A stretch of DNA of 64,000 bases from Apiosordaria backusii. Taxonomy: Eukaryota > Ascomycota > Sordariomycetes > Sordariales > Lasiosphaeriaceae. The position numbers and the translations under genes are program-made. Shown piece after piece: positions 25,401 to 35,963 of the stretch (its first letter is position 1; every line of letters starts with the position of its first letter). The notes under the pieces are model-generated. The model made no database searches and was not told the DNA's origin. It was given only the letters and a program-made list of their open reading frames with translations. Location: the NCBI GenBank assembly GCA_030549205.1, contig JAUKTV010000003.1:1488001-1552000 (forward strand). Direction: 5' to 3'.

Positions 25401-27134
25401 GGATACACATGGAGCACGAACCAGAATAGCATTCCAGGTTCAAAACATACTTCATGGGTTATCGTCCAGGGATGGAGCCCGTAGGAATTGTCGCCATCCC
25501 GGAGCCTCGCTAGACGTTGGGGTTCTTGGGACTCAGTACACTCGAAGGCCGCGAAGTCCTGACGTCGAAATGGACGAGATCTAAGTCAAACGCTTCTGAG
25601 AAAATATCCCCGTACGCAAGCTGGGGCATTCCTAACTCTTCCTCAACGCCAACGTCAGCTACAGACTCAATCACACACTTACACAGGTCTCTTACCTCGA
25701 CTGAAGCTATCCTCCCAGCCCCCACTTCAATTGACAACCGTGACTCTCACTTCGTATCGATATCCGGCACGTGATGAAAGCCTTCCATTGCCACGCACTC
25801 AATATATTCCCAATGGCCTTCCAAAAAGTGGCAACACATGTCTTGCGCACCACCGCAACATCTTTCTCGGCCAGTACTCTCCGGCCCAAGGCTATCGAGC
25901 CAGCCCAGAATGCTGTTCCACCCTCTCATCACCCCAATAATAGGAGGAGGTTTTGCAAGGCGGTTCGCGTCGAGTATCCATTTCTCTAGTTTGACACGTC
26001 TCAGCGCCGGCTCATGTTTGGATTTGGGGCGGTCTAGAGGGATGGGTGACTGTCGTACGTTGGTGCCCCTCTCTCTGGCCCTGCCTCCCGAAGCCTCGAC
26101 CTCAGTGCTGGCTACTTTAGGGGAGATCTGGGAGCTATTGCCGTATGTCGGAGATGGGATCGGTGGTCGCGCAGCCTTGTGTAGCTTTCGGGGCACTGAT
26201 GTTTACACTGCTCGTCATCGATTTGCGGGTTGTGTAGATGAAGCCAATGGCTGCTCTAGACGGCAAAAGGCAGCCTGTCTTGGGAGAGAAGTGATTCTAC
26301 CGTCATTGCCTCGCATACCATTTGTTGTGCTTGAGTGGTGGTTGGTCGAGTTCCTGCAGTCAGCAGCCAGCAGCGAAAAGTCGCGGTGGAGACGCGGCAA
26401 ACCTTTCCCTCTCACCCGAACAAAACATCCCCTGCCGGCCAAGAAGAGTGCAGGCTGCAGGCAGTCCACGGAAAGTGATGGTATGATGTAGATTGGTCCC
26501 TGGCGCAGTTAACGTGACAAAGGTGTCGTAGATATACTTGAAGTGGTCGTCTTGGTAGAGGTTATTGTCAGCAAGGCACACCAAGGGAAAATGCAAACCG
26601 CGGAGAGGCTGCAATCTCCTGCAATCTTCCGCTGTCACTGGACCTTCCATACCAGGACCGTCGTTCCTTCCGCCGCTGTGCCCCCAAGGTCTCTCCCCCA
26701 CCAGCTGCCTGCCTTGTCATGTGGTCCCCAGCAGTTGCCAGGGCAATGACGAGACTGGAAGGACCCTCGAGATGTTGGCAGCCCTCTGCCAGCATTTTTC
26801 TGGCCAATGATATCGTTGATATGCCCGATCTCTGTGGTTGCGAGGGCCTGATTGGTGTGGTGAGGAGGATCATCGACGGCCGTAAATTTGGGACTTCCGT
26901 CCTGTTGGAACCATTCTTGAGTTCAAAGGCACGGCTTTAGGCAAATCACGAATCACATTCTACCCAAACCAGCAGGTTATGATCAACTTCGGGCTAATAT
27001 TATTGTTAGAATTACGATAAAGCCCTAGTTCTCTGATCCTCACGTATCCTCACTCCTCTGTTTCTCCTGCCGATTGTTCGCCCCACTATCCCCCTTCCCT
27101 AAAATATGTTCCCCCACCGTCCAGTTCTCGAATT
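22482..27134. other. 4.6 kb without a confident gene; several possible gene relics
   Basis: Several stretches look once-coding, but none assembles into a gene. On the - strand, 22672-22941 extends upstream past about 22,990 behind a possible intron (GTAACC...TTTTAG). A fragment at 23604-23792 (-) has a hydrophilic protein-like composition. At 25510-26196 (-) two open frames could be joined by an intron near 25,735, but the phases only fit with a poor acceptor. Frames at 26360-26701 (-) and 25838-26491 (+, 217 codons) overlap on opposite strands. No known domain was seen. I interpret the segment as decayed accessory genes; expression data could rescue some of them. Confidence 0.45.
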
Positions 27135-28738
27135 TCAAGCCGAGAACCCATGGCCCCAAGGAGTCGCCCCATGACACACGGACTGGCAGTATTGAGCAAA
27201 CTCCTCGTCTACGGCAGAATAGAAATCATCCAAGGCAGCAGTAGCCGGAGCAGTTGAGAGACCGTCGTCCTGAGAGTGTTGCAGAACAGCTCCGTCGTAG
27301 GGGGAAAAGTCCATGCCGGTGGTAGCCTCGGGGGCCTGTGCTTCCAAACTTGTCCCTTCAGCTTGGGACAGTTCCTTTACCCCACGGCTGGCCCCAGGGA
27401 CCGATGCCTCCATAACGGTGTCGGTGTGCGGCGACAGGTCATTCGGGTCGGCCTTGTTCTCCGGAGACAGGCTCCCCATGCATGTACTGTTATCTGGGGA
27501 CAGTCTCTCGATACCGATATTGCTGTTGGGGGAGAGGGTCTCAATGCCCTCGCCGTTGGTTGTCTCATTGCCGTTAGCTGTGTCGCTACCGTTGGCTGTG
27601 TCGCTGCCATTGGCTGTGTTGCTGCCGTTGACTCTGCTGGCGAGGACTTTACCCTTGGCCAAGTTTCCCTTGTTGTTCCTCTCGCGCTTCTGCGAAGCTG
27701 TTAGCGTGCGTGCCTGTTTATCAACCTGCCAGAGCATTCGTACCTTGAACTCGGTGTTAGGACTGGCCACGATTTTGTCGAGGGCTGAAGCTGCAGTCAC
27801 GTTCTCTACCGCTGCTTTGCAACGCTGTGTGGAAGGGCAGTGTTAACATGACCTCAAGAAGCCGGGGAACACACCCTCTTGTTGTGAGGCGCGGAATTTA
27901 TAAATACCTGGAGGAAGTGCACTACCGCGTTCCAGCGGGCTTGGAATGATTCGTAGCGTGCGATCTTGGGAATTTTGGCAAAGGGGTAGCTTGGATCCAA
28001 GCATCCAGCCTGAGCATCCCTTGTCCGGAACTGGAAATGACAAAAGGATTTAGCATATATTTCCGGTTGAATGCCTAGGAGTGAATGGTTTGCTGTTAGA
28101 CTTGAGGTCAGACGTACCAAAAGTTCCCAGGACATCAACTCCACGTCTTGTGACTTCATTGTCTCAGCCTTCTTCTTGTTCAATCCGACGCGGATCTGCT
28201 TCATCCCTGGCTCCGTTTCGGTGTTGTCGATGATGTCGGAGCAATCGACAATAGCATTCTGCATGCGCTTGGCAGCGCCGGCCATCTCCTCAAAGGTCCG
28301 CGGAAAGCCACAATCGCTTGCGCGCGGATTGAAAATGGTCTCGGCTGAGAAAAACCTCGACAAGTCGCTAATCGAGTTGACAAGGCGGGTCTGGCTAGTA
28401 TTCGGAGTAGGTGTGAGGGGCTGATTGAAGGAAGAAGCTTCGTAGCGAAGTTGAAGAATACGTTGTCTTGTGGCATGGGCCTCGGCTTCGAGCCAGGCAA
28501 GCTTCGTCTGAAGCTCGGTTATCTCCTGCTCCTTCGTTCTCTCGCGAAGTTGCTGCCCGGCTCTGTTCGGCATCCTCTCTTGCGCACCAATGGAGGTCCC
28601 AAAGGTGGTGTTGTATTGGTTGCCGGGGGCTTGGTGGTAACTCATAGTGCCAGTCGTCGCGACAGCCTGATGGTTCTTGTCGTGATAGTAGTTCATCTCA
28701 CAGAAGGCGGTGACAGGCTCGTTATTGTGGCGATCCAT
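27135..28738 (-). CDS. Unrecognised four-exon paralogue family, member 2 (459 aa)
   Basis: Exons are 28738-28118, 28030-27908, 27824-27744 and 27689-27135, all phase 0. Introns start GTACGT, GTATTT and GTACGA and end TTCCAG, CACAG and CGCAG. The ATG at 28738 starts a His/Asn/Gln-rich leader. Residues ~60-97 form a predicted coiled coil (alternating Leu and charged residues). The conserved block fills ~140-207 (D-I-I-D-N, then RVGLNKKK, ending LMSWELL). Exon 2 (208-248, 41 residues) begins FRTRDAQ and contains F-x-A-R-W. Exon 3 (249-275, 27 residues) runs from RCKAAVENV to VASPNTEFK. Exon 4 starts KRERNN, then has N-G-S-D-T-A repeats (296-321) and L-S-P-repeats (327-364), with an acidic end. 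Exons 2 and 3 have exactly the lengths of members 1 and 3. Soluble and probably intracellular; function unknown. Confidence 0.87.
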
Positions 28739-29416
28739 TCTGAATCTCCGGTAAAGTGTTGCGATTGATTGGTGATAGAGGGAATTGTCGAGTCTGCTGT
28801 GTTGCCAGAGAAATGAAGTCGTAGAGGTCAGGTTATTGAATAAGTTGAGGGTGGATTGTAAAATAGGAAGAGAGAGGTGGTCCGGAGCAACAAGGCAGAT
28901 CAAATCAAGAGCAAGGCAAAGAGCACCTCTCCGGGGGCCATCACACAAGTGGGGCCCTTGCTCATGTTGAGCACTGATATGAGATGTCTTAACGGCAGTG
29001 CTGGAGTACAGGCAGGAGCCCTCTGCGATTCTCAAAATCTTCACTGTTTCTTTAACGTATTTTACTATATAATGAATACCTTACACAGATCACCGTTCAC
29101 ACACTTCTCAAAACATCAGCTTATAATCTGGTTCAGGCCTTGATTTACTAGTACTATTTAAACAAGTGCCCTCCTCTTCCTATATATTTCCTCACTCCAT
29201 TTCCCATCTTATACGGCTACAAATGACAAAGATCTCCTGAATCTCATACTCCACTTCTTCAATTACGTGGAAGTCAGGTTCTAGATTCCAGCTTGTTCTC
29301 CGTCTTCGGTTGCTCGTCATCACCCTAGGCCTTATCATTCAATGCTTTCTTGACCAGGAGAGCTAAAGAGCGGGCATCCGTAAGCTGCGAAAAGGGCACA
29401 ATAGCCTCGTAGTCAA
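28739..29416. other. Upstream region of family member 2
   Basis: Probable 5' flank of the - strand gene ending at 28738. The frame is open upstream to 29044, but no family member has that extension and an ATG with a better context lies at 28738. An AT-rich patch at about 29,040-29,170 could be promoter. No gene seen. Confidence 0.45.
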
Positions 29417-30640
29417 TCAGTTGGTAGTAATACTGAAAGCGTCCAGCCGAATCAGAGTCGCTTGGAGGAACCCATGGTTCGGGACTGGAGTCTCCATCCC
29501 GTCACTGTCACCTCGGGACCCTTCCTTCACGCTCGATAGAAATTCTGCTCTTTTCGTATTCCCTCAATTGTTCCTACCCCTTTGCTGTAAAACGGTTAGA
29601 AGCCGATATCAAGCTTTTGGATACAATGGCTTTATCTTTGGTTCAGCATCACCGCTGCTTTTGAAACCTGTCAAAACAAACGGTTAGCATGACTCAAACC
29701 ACTGATATCAAAATGATAAAAGCACAACAAAAAAGGAAAACTGACCTTCAGATACTGCACAATCGCTGCCGAACGCACCTGGAAGTTCGCATAAGACTGG
29801 ACCTTGACTCCCTGGATGTATGGCTCTGAGTCGACTTCAAGACATATGGCTTGGGCACCCCTGACTCTGAACTGCAAGCACCTCGTGCTTCATCTGTTAA
29901 TCTTGCTTCATTCAGGTACATATTAGTCATAGTAGTGCATACGATCTTGGTTAAATACGTGCGAGTATCCTCCAACACATGTGCTGAATATCTTGGAAGC
30001 TCAAATCCTCCACGTGCCCCTTCTTAGGACCAATTCTGTCCTTGTTCAAGCCCTCCCGCAGGGCTGTGTCGTCGATCAAGTTGTTAGTGTTTCTGATCGC
30101 ATCTGGTAGGGGCTTCACCAACTCAACCTTCTACCAAAGAGGCGGGTATCAGCATCACCAGCCTGGGCTCTGGTTGTTGGTGAGGTCACGGAGCACGGAC
30201 CATGGTCCATTTCACAGGACAGGTTGTAGGAGACGACGGCAGTGCTGTGATGGAGACCACAGGTCCCGGGACTCAGCAGGCAGCAGCACCTTCCTCACTT
30301 CCACCTTCCGTCCCGTCATCTTTTCAGTCTTCCTTCGCTCTCCAACATGTCCAGATTGAAGCTATCCTTCACTGTGTGGGGCTGTCGTACCACGACACGA
30401 CTTGGAGTTGCTCTCGACATGCAAATATCGAGATCGAGCCTGGGCACCACCGCAGGGTCACCATCTCATCATACAATGCCGTCTGCGACTCTTGTTTTAA
30501 AAGACCATCACTGCCGAGAAAAACTCTCTTTCTGCAATCTTTCTTCCTGTGCAGATCTCTTTTCCCTCTGCCAAGAATCTTCTCTAGCGACCATGATCCT
30601 CGCCGCTAGCTCTTCGTCAAGCTCCTCCCTCGCCTGTTCA
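29417..30640 (-). pseudogene. Broken copy of the four-exon family (premature stops, damaged exon 3)
   Basis: Remnants lie in family order on the - strand. A coiled-coil stretch at ~30640-30508 ends in a stop and resembles the coiled coil of member 2. The end of exon 1 at ~30137-29963 contains N-L-I-D-D and RIGPKKGHVEDL and ends MCWRIL. Exon 2 is 29871-29746 (42 codons, FRVRGAQ...). Exon 3 starts at 29667 with a recognisable S-K-A-A-V but hits a TAA after 11 codons and is about half the normal length. Exon 4 is 29584-29417, starts QRGRNN like KRERNN of member 2, and has an in-frame TGA. The first intron donor reads GCACGT where members 2, 3 and the other broken copy have GTACGT. Closest relative by eye is member 2, its neighbour. 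Not functional as this family's protein. Confidence 0.75.
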
Positions 30641-31770
30641 ACGCCTCTGATTTATGTTGGAATCATCGGTCTTAATCATGAGTAGATGACAAGTGGATAT
30701 GCTCTCATCTTGGGCAGAGCCCAGCAAATCGTGAATCTCCACAACCTCGCGCCCGGAGAGTACAGCAGCCATCAGTTGCGGCGGGAGTGCGTGCCCAGTC
30801 ATATGAGTGAAGGGAAACCCTTACGACTCCGGCATCATCGAAGTTTGGAGTAAAATTGGAAAGTCCGCAGCGACGATTTCCGGTTTCTTGTATCTCATCC
30901 AGAGTTGGTGGATGCGATGACACCCTCTCCCTCCTCTTCAATACAACAGAGGGCCACTTGGGACATGAACACTAGGGTCTTGCATCCTGCATCTGTCAAG
31001 TGCGCTGATACTGAGGAGCCTCTTACAATCGAGGTTTACCACGGCGACCTGTTTCCGAACCGGCAGGCTGATGTACTATCGAATGATAGAGGGGCTCTCC
31101 CTCCGAGAGGCTCAAGAAGGCTCGCCATCTCTGGTAATAAGCAGCGCTGCGTAGTTCTGGGAAGAAACAGTGAAAAAAGGAGAATTGCTTTTATATATAA
31201 GCCACAGTGAACAAATGAAAGGCTGGACGAGGCCCGTCGCCGACCGAAGTCTTCTCGATTCAACGGAGCAAAATGGTCACGATTTGAAAGGGACTTAAAA
31301 TGCCAACATCCGATATCAAATGCTCGCTCTCTGTATCACTGAAGAAATTTCGGGAGGCAAGTGAATTAAAGAATGACTCTTCCTCGTCGGGCGCTAACAC
31401 CTCAGTTCACTAAGCGGATTGAGAAACAAGAACGTTGCTCCTGGGAGTTCGGAATGGAGCTTTACCCCCAAAGTCCCAGCGTCACATGTGAGGTTGCCGA
31501 CAGCTAACATCAGACGAACCTGATATCCGGCGAGCAACTCGACCTGACCACAATAGTAAGCCCTTGATCTCAATAAAGCCCCACACGCACAGAATTGAAG
31601 TTGCTCCTGCAGTCCGTCCCGGCGAGGCATGGGCCAACTTCTCTCCCACCCATAAATACTCGTCCACTCACCACTAGCAGCACTTTCGCCTTTCCTGTCT
31701 GCCTTTTCTCAGAACTCACATCAACAATTGCTCACATACTAACAGTGAAGCAGACACACTGACAGGAAAC
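30641..31770. other. Spacer upstream of family member 3
   Basis: No credible gene. The last ~150 bp is the likely promoter and leader of the + strand gene at 31771. Confidence 0.45.
31652..31658 (+). promoter_or_regulatory. Possible TATA-like element of family member 3
   Basis: ATAAATA about 113 bp upstream of the ATG at 31771, followed by a pyrimidine-rich stretch (CTTTCGCCTTTCCTGTCTGC) as is common at fungal transcription starts. Position and sequence only. Confidence 0.35.
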
Positions 31771-33419
31771 ATGAGTCACTTGCAGCAACAGGCCGTTGGC
31801 AGCATCCTCAACCGAGTGAACAGGCAAAACCAGCCGTTTATCCCGATCGCCAAAAACATCCAAGAGCTGGCACAATTTTTCGATGCTGTCTGGATCGATA
31901 CGAACCACCACAATGCAATCAACTGCCCAGGATTCCCGTTAGCGTTCGTGGATTGGGCGTTCCTGGTCGAAGATATGTACCTCGCCATTCGTGACTCGAG
32001 TGATATCATCGACAACAAGGCGGAGGATCAAGCACCGGGCAAGAAGAGAGGCCGTATCGGCAAAGCTGTAGACGACGTCAGGAACATGCCATCGCAGCAA
32101 GTCCAGCTTATGTCTTGGGAGGCGTTGGTACGTATATGTCTGAGTCTGACCTCGTTGCTTATCAAAGATGCACGCAGTAAATACTGATCTCTTTTGCCGT
32201 TTCTAGTTTGAGACCCGAGACGCCCAAGTAAACGCTATGAGGCTCCTCCGCAGGTCACAAAACGATTTGGAGATCGATTACTACCCCGACTTCATGTCGC
32301 GGTGGGACGCGACGCTCAGGTACTTCCAGGTAACACTAACCATCTGTAACTCAAATATGTTATTTGAGAATGCTAACATCAGCGACTACAGCGTTCAAAG
32401 GCCTTGATAGTGCAAATTGCAACACCCTCCGCCATGCAGAGAGCCGTGGCGCGGCCTGTTTACGAGCTGAATGTATGTGGCCATTGTGTTGAACAGGTGT
32501 AAAAGAAGCATTGTATAGACTAACTCTTCCACAGAAGCGGAAACAGATCAATAACAGTAACATGACGAGGGGAGGCGGTGGAAGGCCACAGGCCAATCCG
32601 AGGCGCAGGGCCCAGCGTTCTCACGCGGCGCAACAATTCCAGCCAGTCGCTCAGCATCTTGCGCCAACCGCGCAGCCCCAACATTTTACGCCGACCGCCC
32701 AGCATTTTGCGCCGACTGCCCAGCCGACAGCCCAATATCTTGCGCCAACTGCCTTCGAGAGCGCTGTTCAGAATTGTACCATCGTGGCTCTGGGGCCTCA
32801 CGACTTGGCAGTGGCTGCTGATAACAATGCCGTCGCTACTCCGAATCCTCGGAACTTCACTCGCGCTGCTCAGTACGGTACCATCGTTACTCCGGGTCCC
32901 TCCGACCTCGCAATTGCTGCTTATAACAACGCTGTCATCACCCCGAGTCCTCGGAACTTCGCAAGCGGTGCTCATAATGACGTCGTTGCCACTCCGAATC
33001 CTCGGAACCCGTTCCCAAGCGCTGCCAATAACAACACCCTTTTGGCCCCTAATGACCAGTCCGCAGTCGACGCCTATAACGAGATCCTCAGAACCCCTCT
33101 CGACCAGTTCATAGACGCTGCCTATCGGGATTTTTGCACTACTCCTCATGATCAGCTCGCAGCCGCTGCCAATAACGACTTCCCCTCTCCTCCCGAGAGC
33201 CAACTCGCGACAGGTGTTCAGGGGTTCGACCCCCTTCAGAGCCAGCAGGGCCCAAGCTATATCTACTCTTCGCTCCAGCCGTCCGCGCTCCCTCAAGCTC
33301 CACAGCCCTCGGGAGACGTCTCAGTTCCAACTATGGCAGCCATGGAGAGTATGAGGGCGCTGGAGCCAACACCCAACATGCCCGGACAGCATCAGCAGGA
33401 CCACTTCTGGGGCTCCTAA
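31771..33419 (+). CDS. Unrecognised four-exon paralogue family, member 3 (481 aa)
   Basis: Exons are 31771-32127, 32207-32329, 32392-32472 and 32535-33419, all phase 0. Donors are GTACGT, GTAACA and GTATGT; acceptors are TCTAG, TACAG and CACAG, with TGCTAAC and GACTAAC branch-like sites. This copy lies on the opposite strand to the others. Exon 1 is short, so the conserved block occupies most of residues 25-119 (D-I-I-D-N; RGRIGKAVDDV; ending LMSWEAL). Exon 2 (120-160) starts FETRDAQ and contains F-M-S-R-W. Exon 3 (161-187) runs RSKALIVQI to VARPVYELN and is the closest match to member 1. Exon 4 begins KRKQINNSN, then has A-P-T-A-Q-P/Q-H-F repeats (~223-260) and repeats of about 25-30 residues with T-P-x-P-R-N and A-x-N-N (~265-420). 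Ala/Asn/Pro-rich and probably disordered. No secretion or membrane signal. Function unknown. Confidence 0.88.
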
Positions 33420-34159
33420 GCGCTGCCCCGCCCTGCCATCCGCAGTGTTTCTGAAATGCCGGCACCACCAACACCTCAGCGGAAACTCCTCTCACAAACG
33501 GCTCCCACCTCCCTACCCAGAGCTGACACCGTCTCTTACCTTGTCGAGCAGACACTGCCGGGTGAAAGATTGATGACGAACAAGGGAGACTTTGATCTGG
33601 TCAGTACTCTGGAATCTCGCGATGTCAGGTTGGAAAACCAGTTCAACGGTCTCCTCAATCTCGTCTCTTTCAACATATCGGCAGCCACCCAAGTCATTCA
33701 TCCCGGCTCGACAATCCATACCCAAACCCGTCACAGCACCTTCCATCTTTTTTTGGTATCACGCATCACAACATAATACGTTTTCCTTCTCGACATTCTG
33801 GCGTTTCGCCCACCATCTTTAATCTCTAATAGACCATGAAATAGCATGGTTGCAACCTTCATGATTATCAACATTAGGCCTCTTTTACCTATCCTGGGAA
33901 CCGTTAGCGCGGTTAAAAATCAGTTTTCATTATTCCTTCTCTCTTTTTGGTCTTATTTTGTTGTATTTTTCTCTCTTTCTCATATTGTTTGCTGTGTTTT
34001 TCTCTTGTTTGGGATCTTGTTACCCACTTTCGATTATCAAGGATAATCTGTGTAATCCTTCATAGTTTTGTGCAGTGTCTAGGGGGTGTCTTGGCGACAG
34101 TCATGGCGTCTGTGTGATACAGCATGGGACGGTGTTGCAAGTTTGTCAGTGACACTACC
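33420..34159. other. Spacer between converging family copies
   Basis: Three-prime flanks of the + strand gene ending at 33419 and the - strand broken copy ending at 34160. Short frames exist (33456-33776 +), without domain or splice evidence. A T-rich run lies at about 33,920-34,030. Confidence 0.45.
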
Positions 34160-35024
34160 TTACAAAGCAGCCTGAGAGGTACAAGCTGTATAGGTGGGTA
34201 GTAAGGGGCATCGCTCACAGCGGCACTGGTGAGACTGGACATCTGGGCCCGCACCGCCTGAGCTCGCGCAAGGCGCCACCTCATTCCGAGGAGCTGAGAT
34301 CGCTGGATCAATGCCGTGTTCATGGGCAGGGTGCTGAATGTTTTGGCGCAGACGCTCCTTGGCTCTAAAAGCCGTGGTTCCTCTTTTCATGCTGCTGACC
34401 CAATTACCAGTGGTATTAAAGATGTTACTGTTATTGAAGTTGGGACGCTTGGGGATGTCTGGGGTAAGGACAAGGTAAGTGACTGGCGATGTGCTGTTCA
34501 AGCTAGCAGAGCCCTCCAACGGTCGATGAAACTGGCATAACTCTCGGCCTTGGCAGCCATGGCGTATACTTGCTGCTGGTCTATGCCCGCTTGGACATCG
34601 CGAACGGCGAACTACAACAAGCAAAAGAAGTTAGTACCGAACCTGGACTGTGGAGAATATTGACAGTTAAGATTCGCATCTGGCATATACGTACGAGAAA
34701 ATCCCACGACATGATCTGCACTTGTTGGCAGCTCATCTCTTCGACCCTTTTCTTCGCGAGGCCTACGCGACCAGGCTTGAGGCCCGGTGTGGGCTGCGTG
34801 CGATCGATAATGTTGTTAACATTCTTCATCGAAACATACATTTCTCCCACCAGACGAACCCACCCCTGGAAGTCTGATGGGAAGCCAATGTATGACATTA
34901 GCGTCAAGTCCCTGCGGACTACGCGCGTGCCAAAGTAAGTTTCCAGTTCATGCTGGGTGTTGAAGGCTGGCCCTGATACAGAGGGCAGGCAACGGCTTAG
35001 AACGCCATTCCTGCGCAACAGCAT
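34160..35024 (-). pseudogene. Broken copy of the four-exon family that has lost exon 3
   Basis: Exon 1 is 35024-34695 (110 codons from the only nearby ATG), with an intact family block (N-N-I-I-D; GRVGLAKKRVEEM; ending IMSWDFL) and a GTACGT donor. Exon 2 starts normally at 34611 (FAVRDVQAG..., with I-D-R-W) but reaches TGA at 34498, just where the others have a few more codons and a donor. Exon 3 is missing altogether. An exon-4-like frame follows about 50 bp later, starting near 34450 with KRPNFNNSN (compare KRKQINNSN in member 3) and open to 34160. The picture is one deletion joining the end of exon 2 to the DNA just before exon 4. A truncated 147-residue product carrying only the block and exon 2 could still be made. 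Confidence 0.7.
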
Positions 35025-35963
35025 ATCCCTAGCAATCAACAAGCCCGGTGAGCGACCCAGGATACCGATTAGAGTAAGGTGGAGATGTCACAGGCTGACC
35101 TGGGCCCTGAGCTCGCCGTCATGCCCGGAGTAATACCTGAGTGGTCCAATGACCTGAACCCACTCTCAGCGTACAGCTGCCTTGATACTGAGAAGACGGT
35201 GAACTACTCGACATGGTCTAGATAGTCCTTTTATTCACAGTGTCTTCAAAGCACCGGGCGCGAGACTATCTCAGAGGAAACACCCATCACAACTGGCGCC
35301 TACCAGAGTAGACGATATTCCTGATTTCCTTACGTAGGGTCGAAAGGAAGATTGACGACGCCTTTAATGCGATAAAAGAATATATTATAATTTAGGTGTA
35401 GGGGCGCCTATCGTTATTCGCTATTTCTCGATGGCAGCTTTTGTGGGCTGTGGCTGTAGCGTTTAGGTATATACCTTTCTTGAGTTAGGTTCAGAGCTCA
35501 GTCCCTGAACCGTGTGGGGGGTGGCATGCTCGACGGGAAACCTGTCTGGTGATCTGGGGCTGAAAAGAGAGGAGATGCGAAGAAAGATAGCAGGTGAGTG
35601 ATGTCCCACTGATAGAGACGCTCTAGTGTATCTTTGCCCTGCTTATACATGACCCGGAACTCAACCTGAAAGTGCCCAACTGATGGAATTTCGTTTCTCC
35701 TCGACGTATATGTTGGACGGCCTTTGAATTGCGGTACGTATATATCGCGCATTGTTCAGATGTCCGTTTGTATTTTTGGCTCACTGACAAGAGTACCTAT
35801 AATGTAGTATGAATAACCCTTAATTGATCTAGAAAAAGAACGCCACCGTTTCCAGAACCGGCATTTGCCTACGACACGATGTCGCAGATGGGGGGAAACC
35901 CTGTGGGAAAAACCTCCATCGGTCTGATCCGTACACTAGAACCACACGGCCCCTCGAAATGCA
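35025..35963. other. Spacer without a gene
   Basis: No credible gene. It holds the upstream flank of the broken copy at 34160-35024 and the 3' flank of member 4. A frame at 35498-35752 (-) lacks domain or intron evidence. Confidence 0.45.

Noticed and set aside
25838..26491. 217-codon + strand open frame
   Set aside because: It overlaps equally plausible - strand frames, has no recognised domain and a composition typical of chance frames; not reported as a gene.
27854..29044. Longer N-terminus for family member 2 starting upstream of 28738
   Set aside because: The extra ~100 residues have no counterpart in other members, and the ATG at 28738 fits the family pattern better.
32520..33296. 258-codon - strand frame
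   Set aside because: Antisense shadow of the repeat-rich last exon of family member 3, which has splice and family support.
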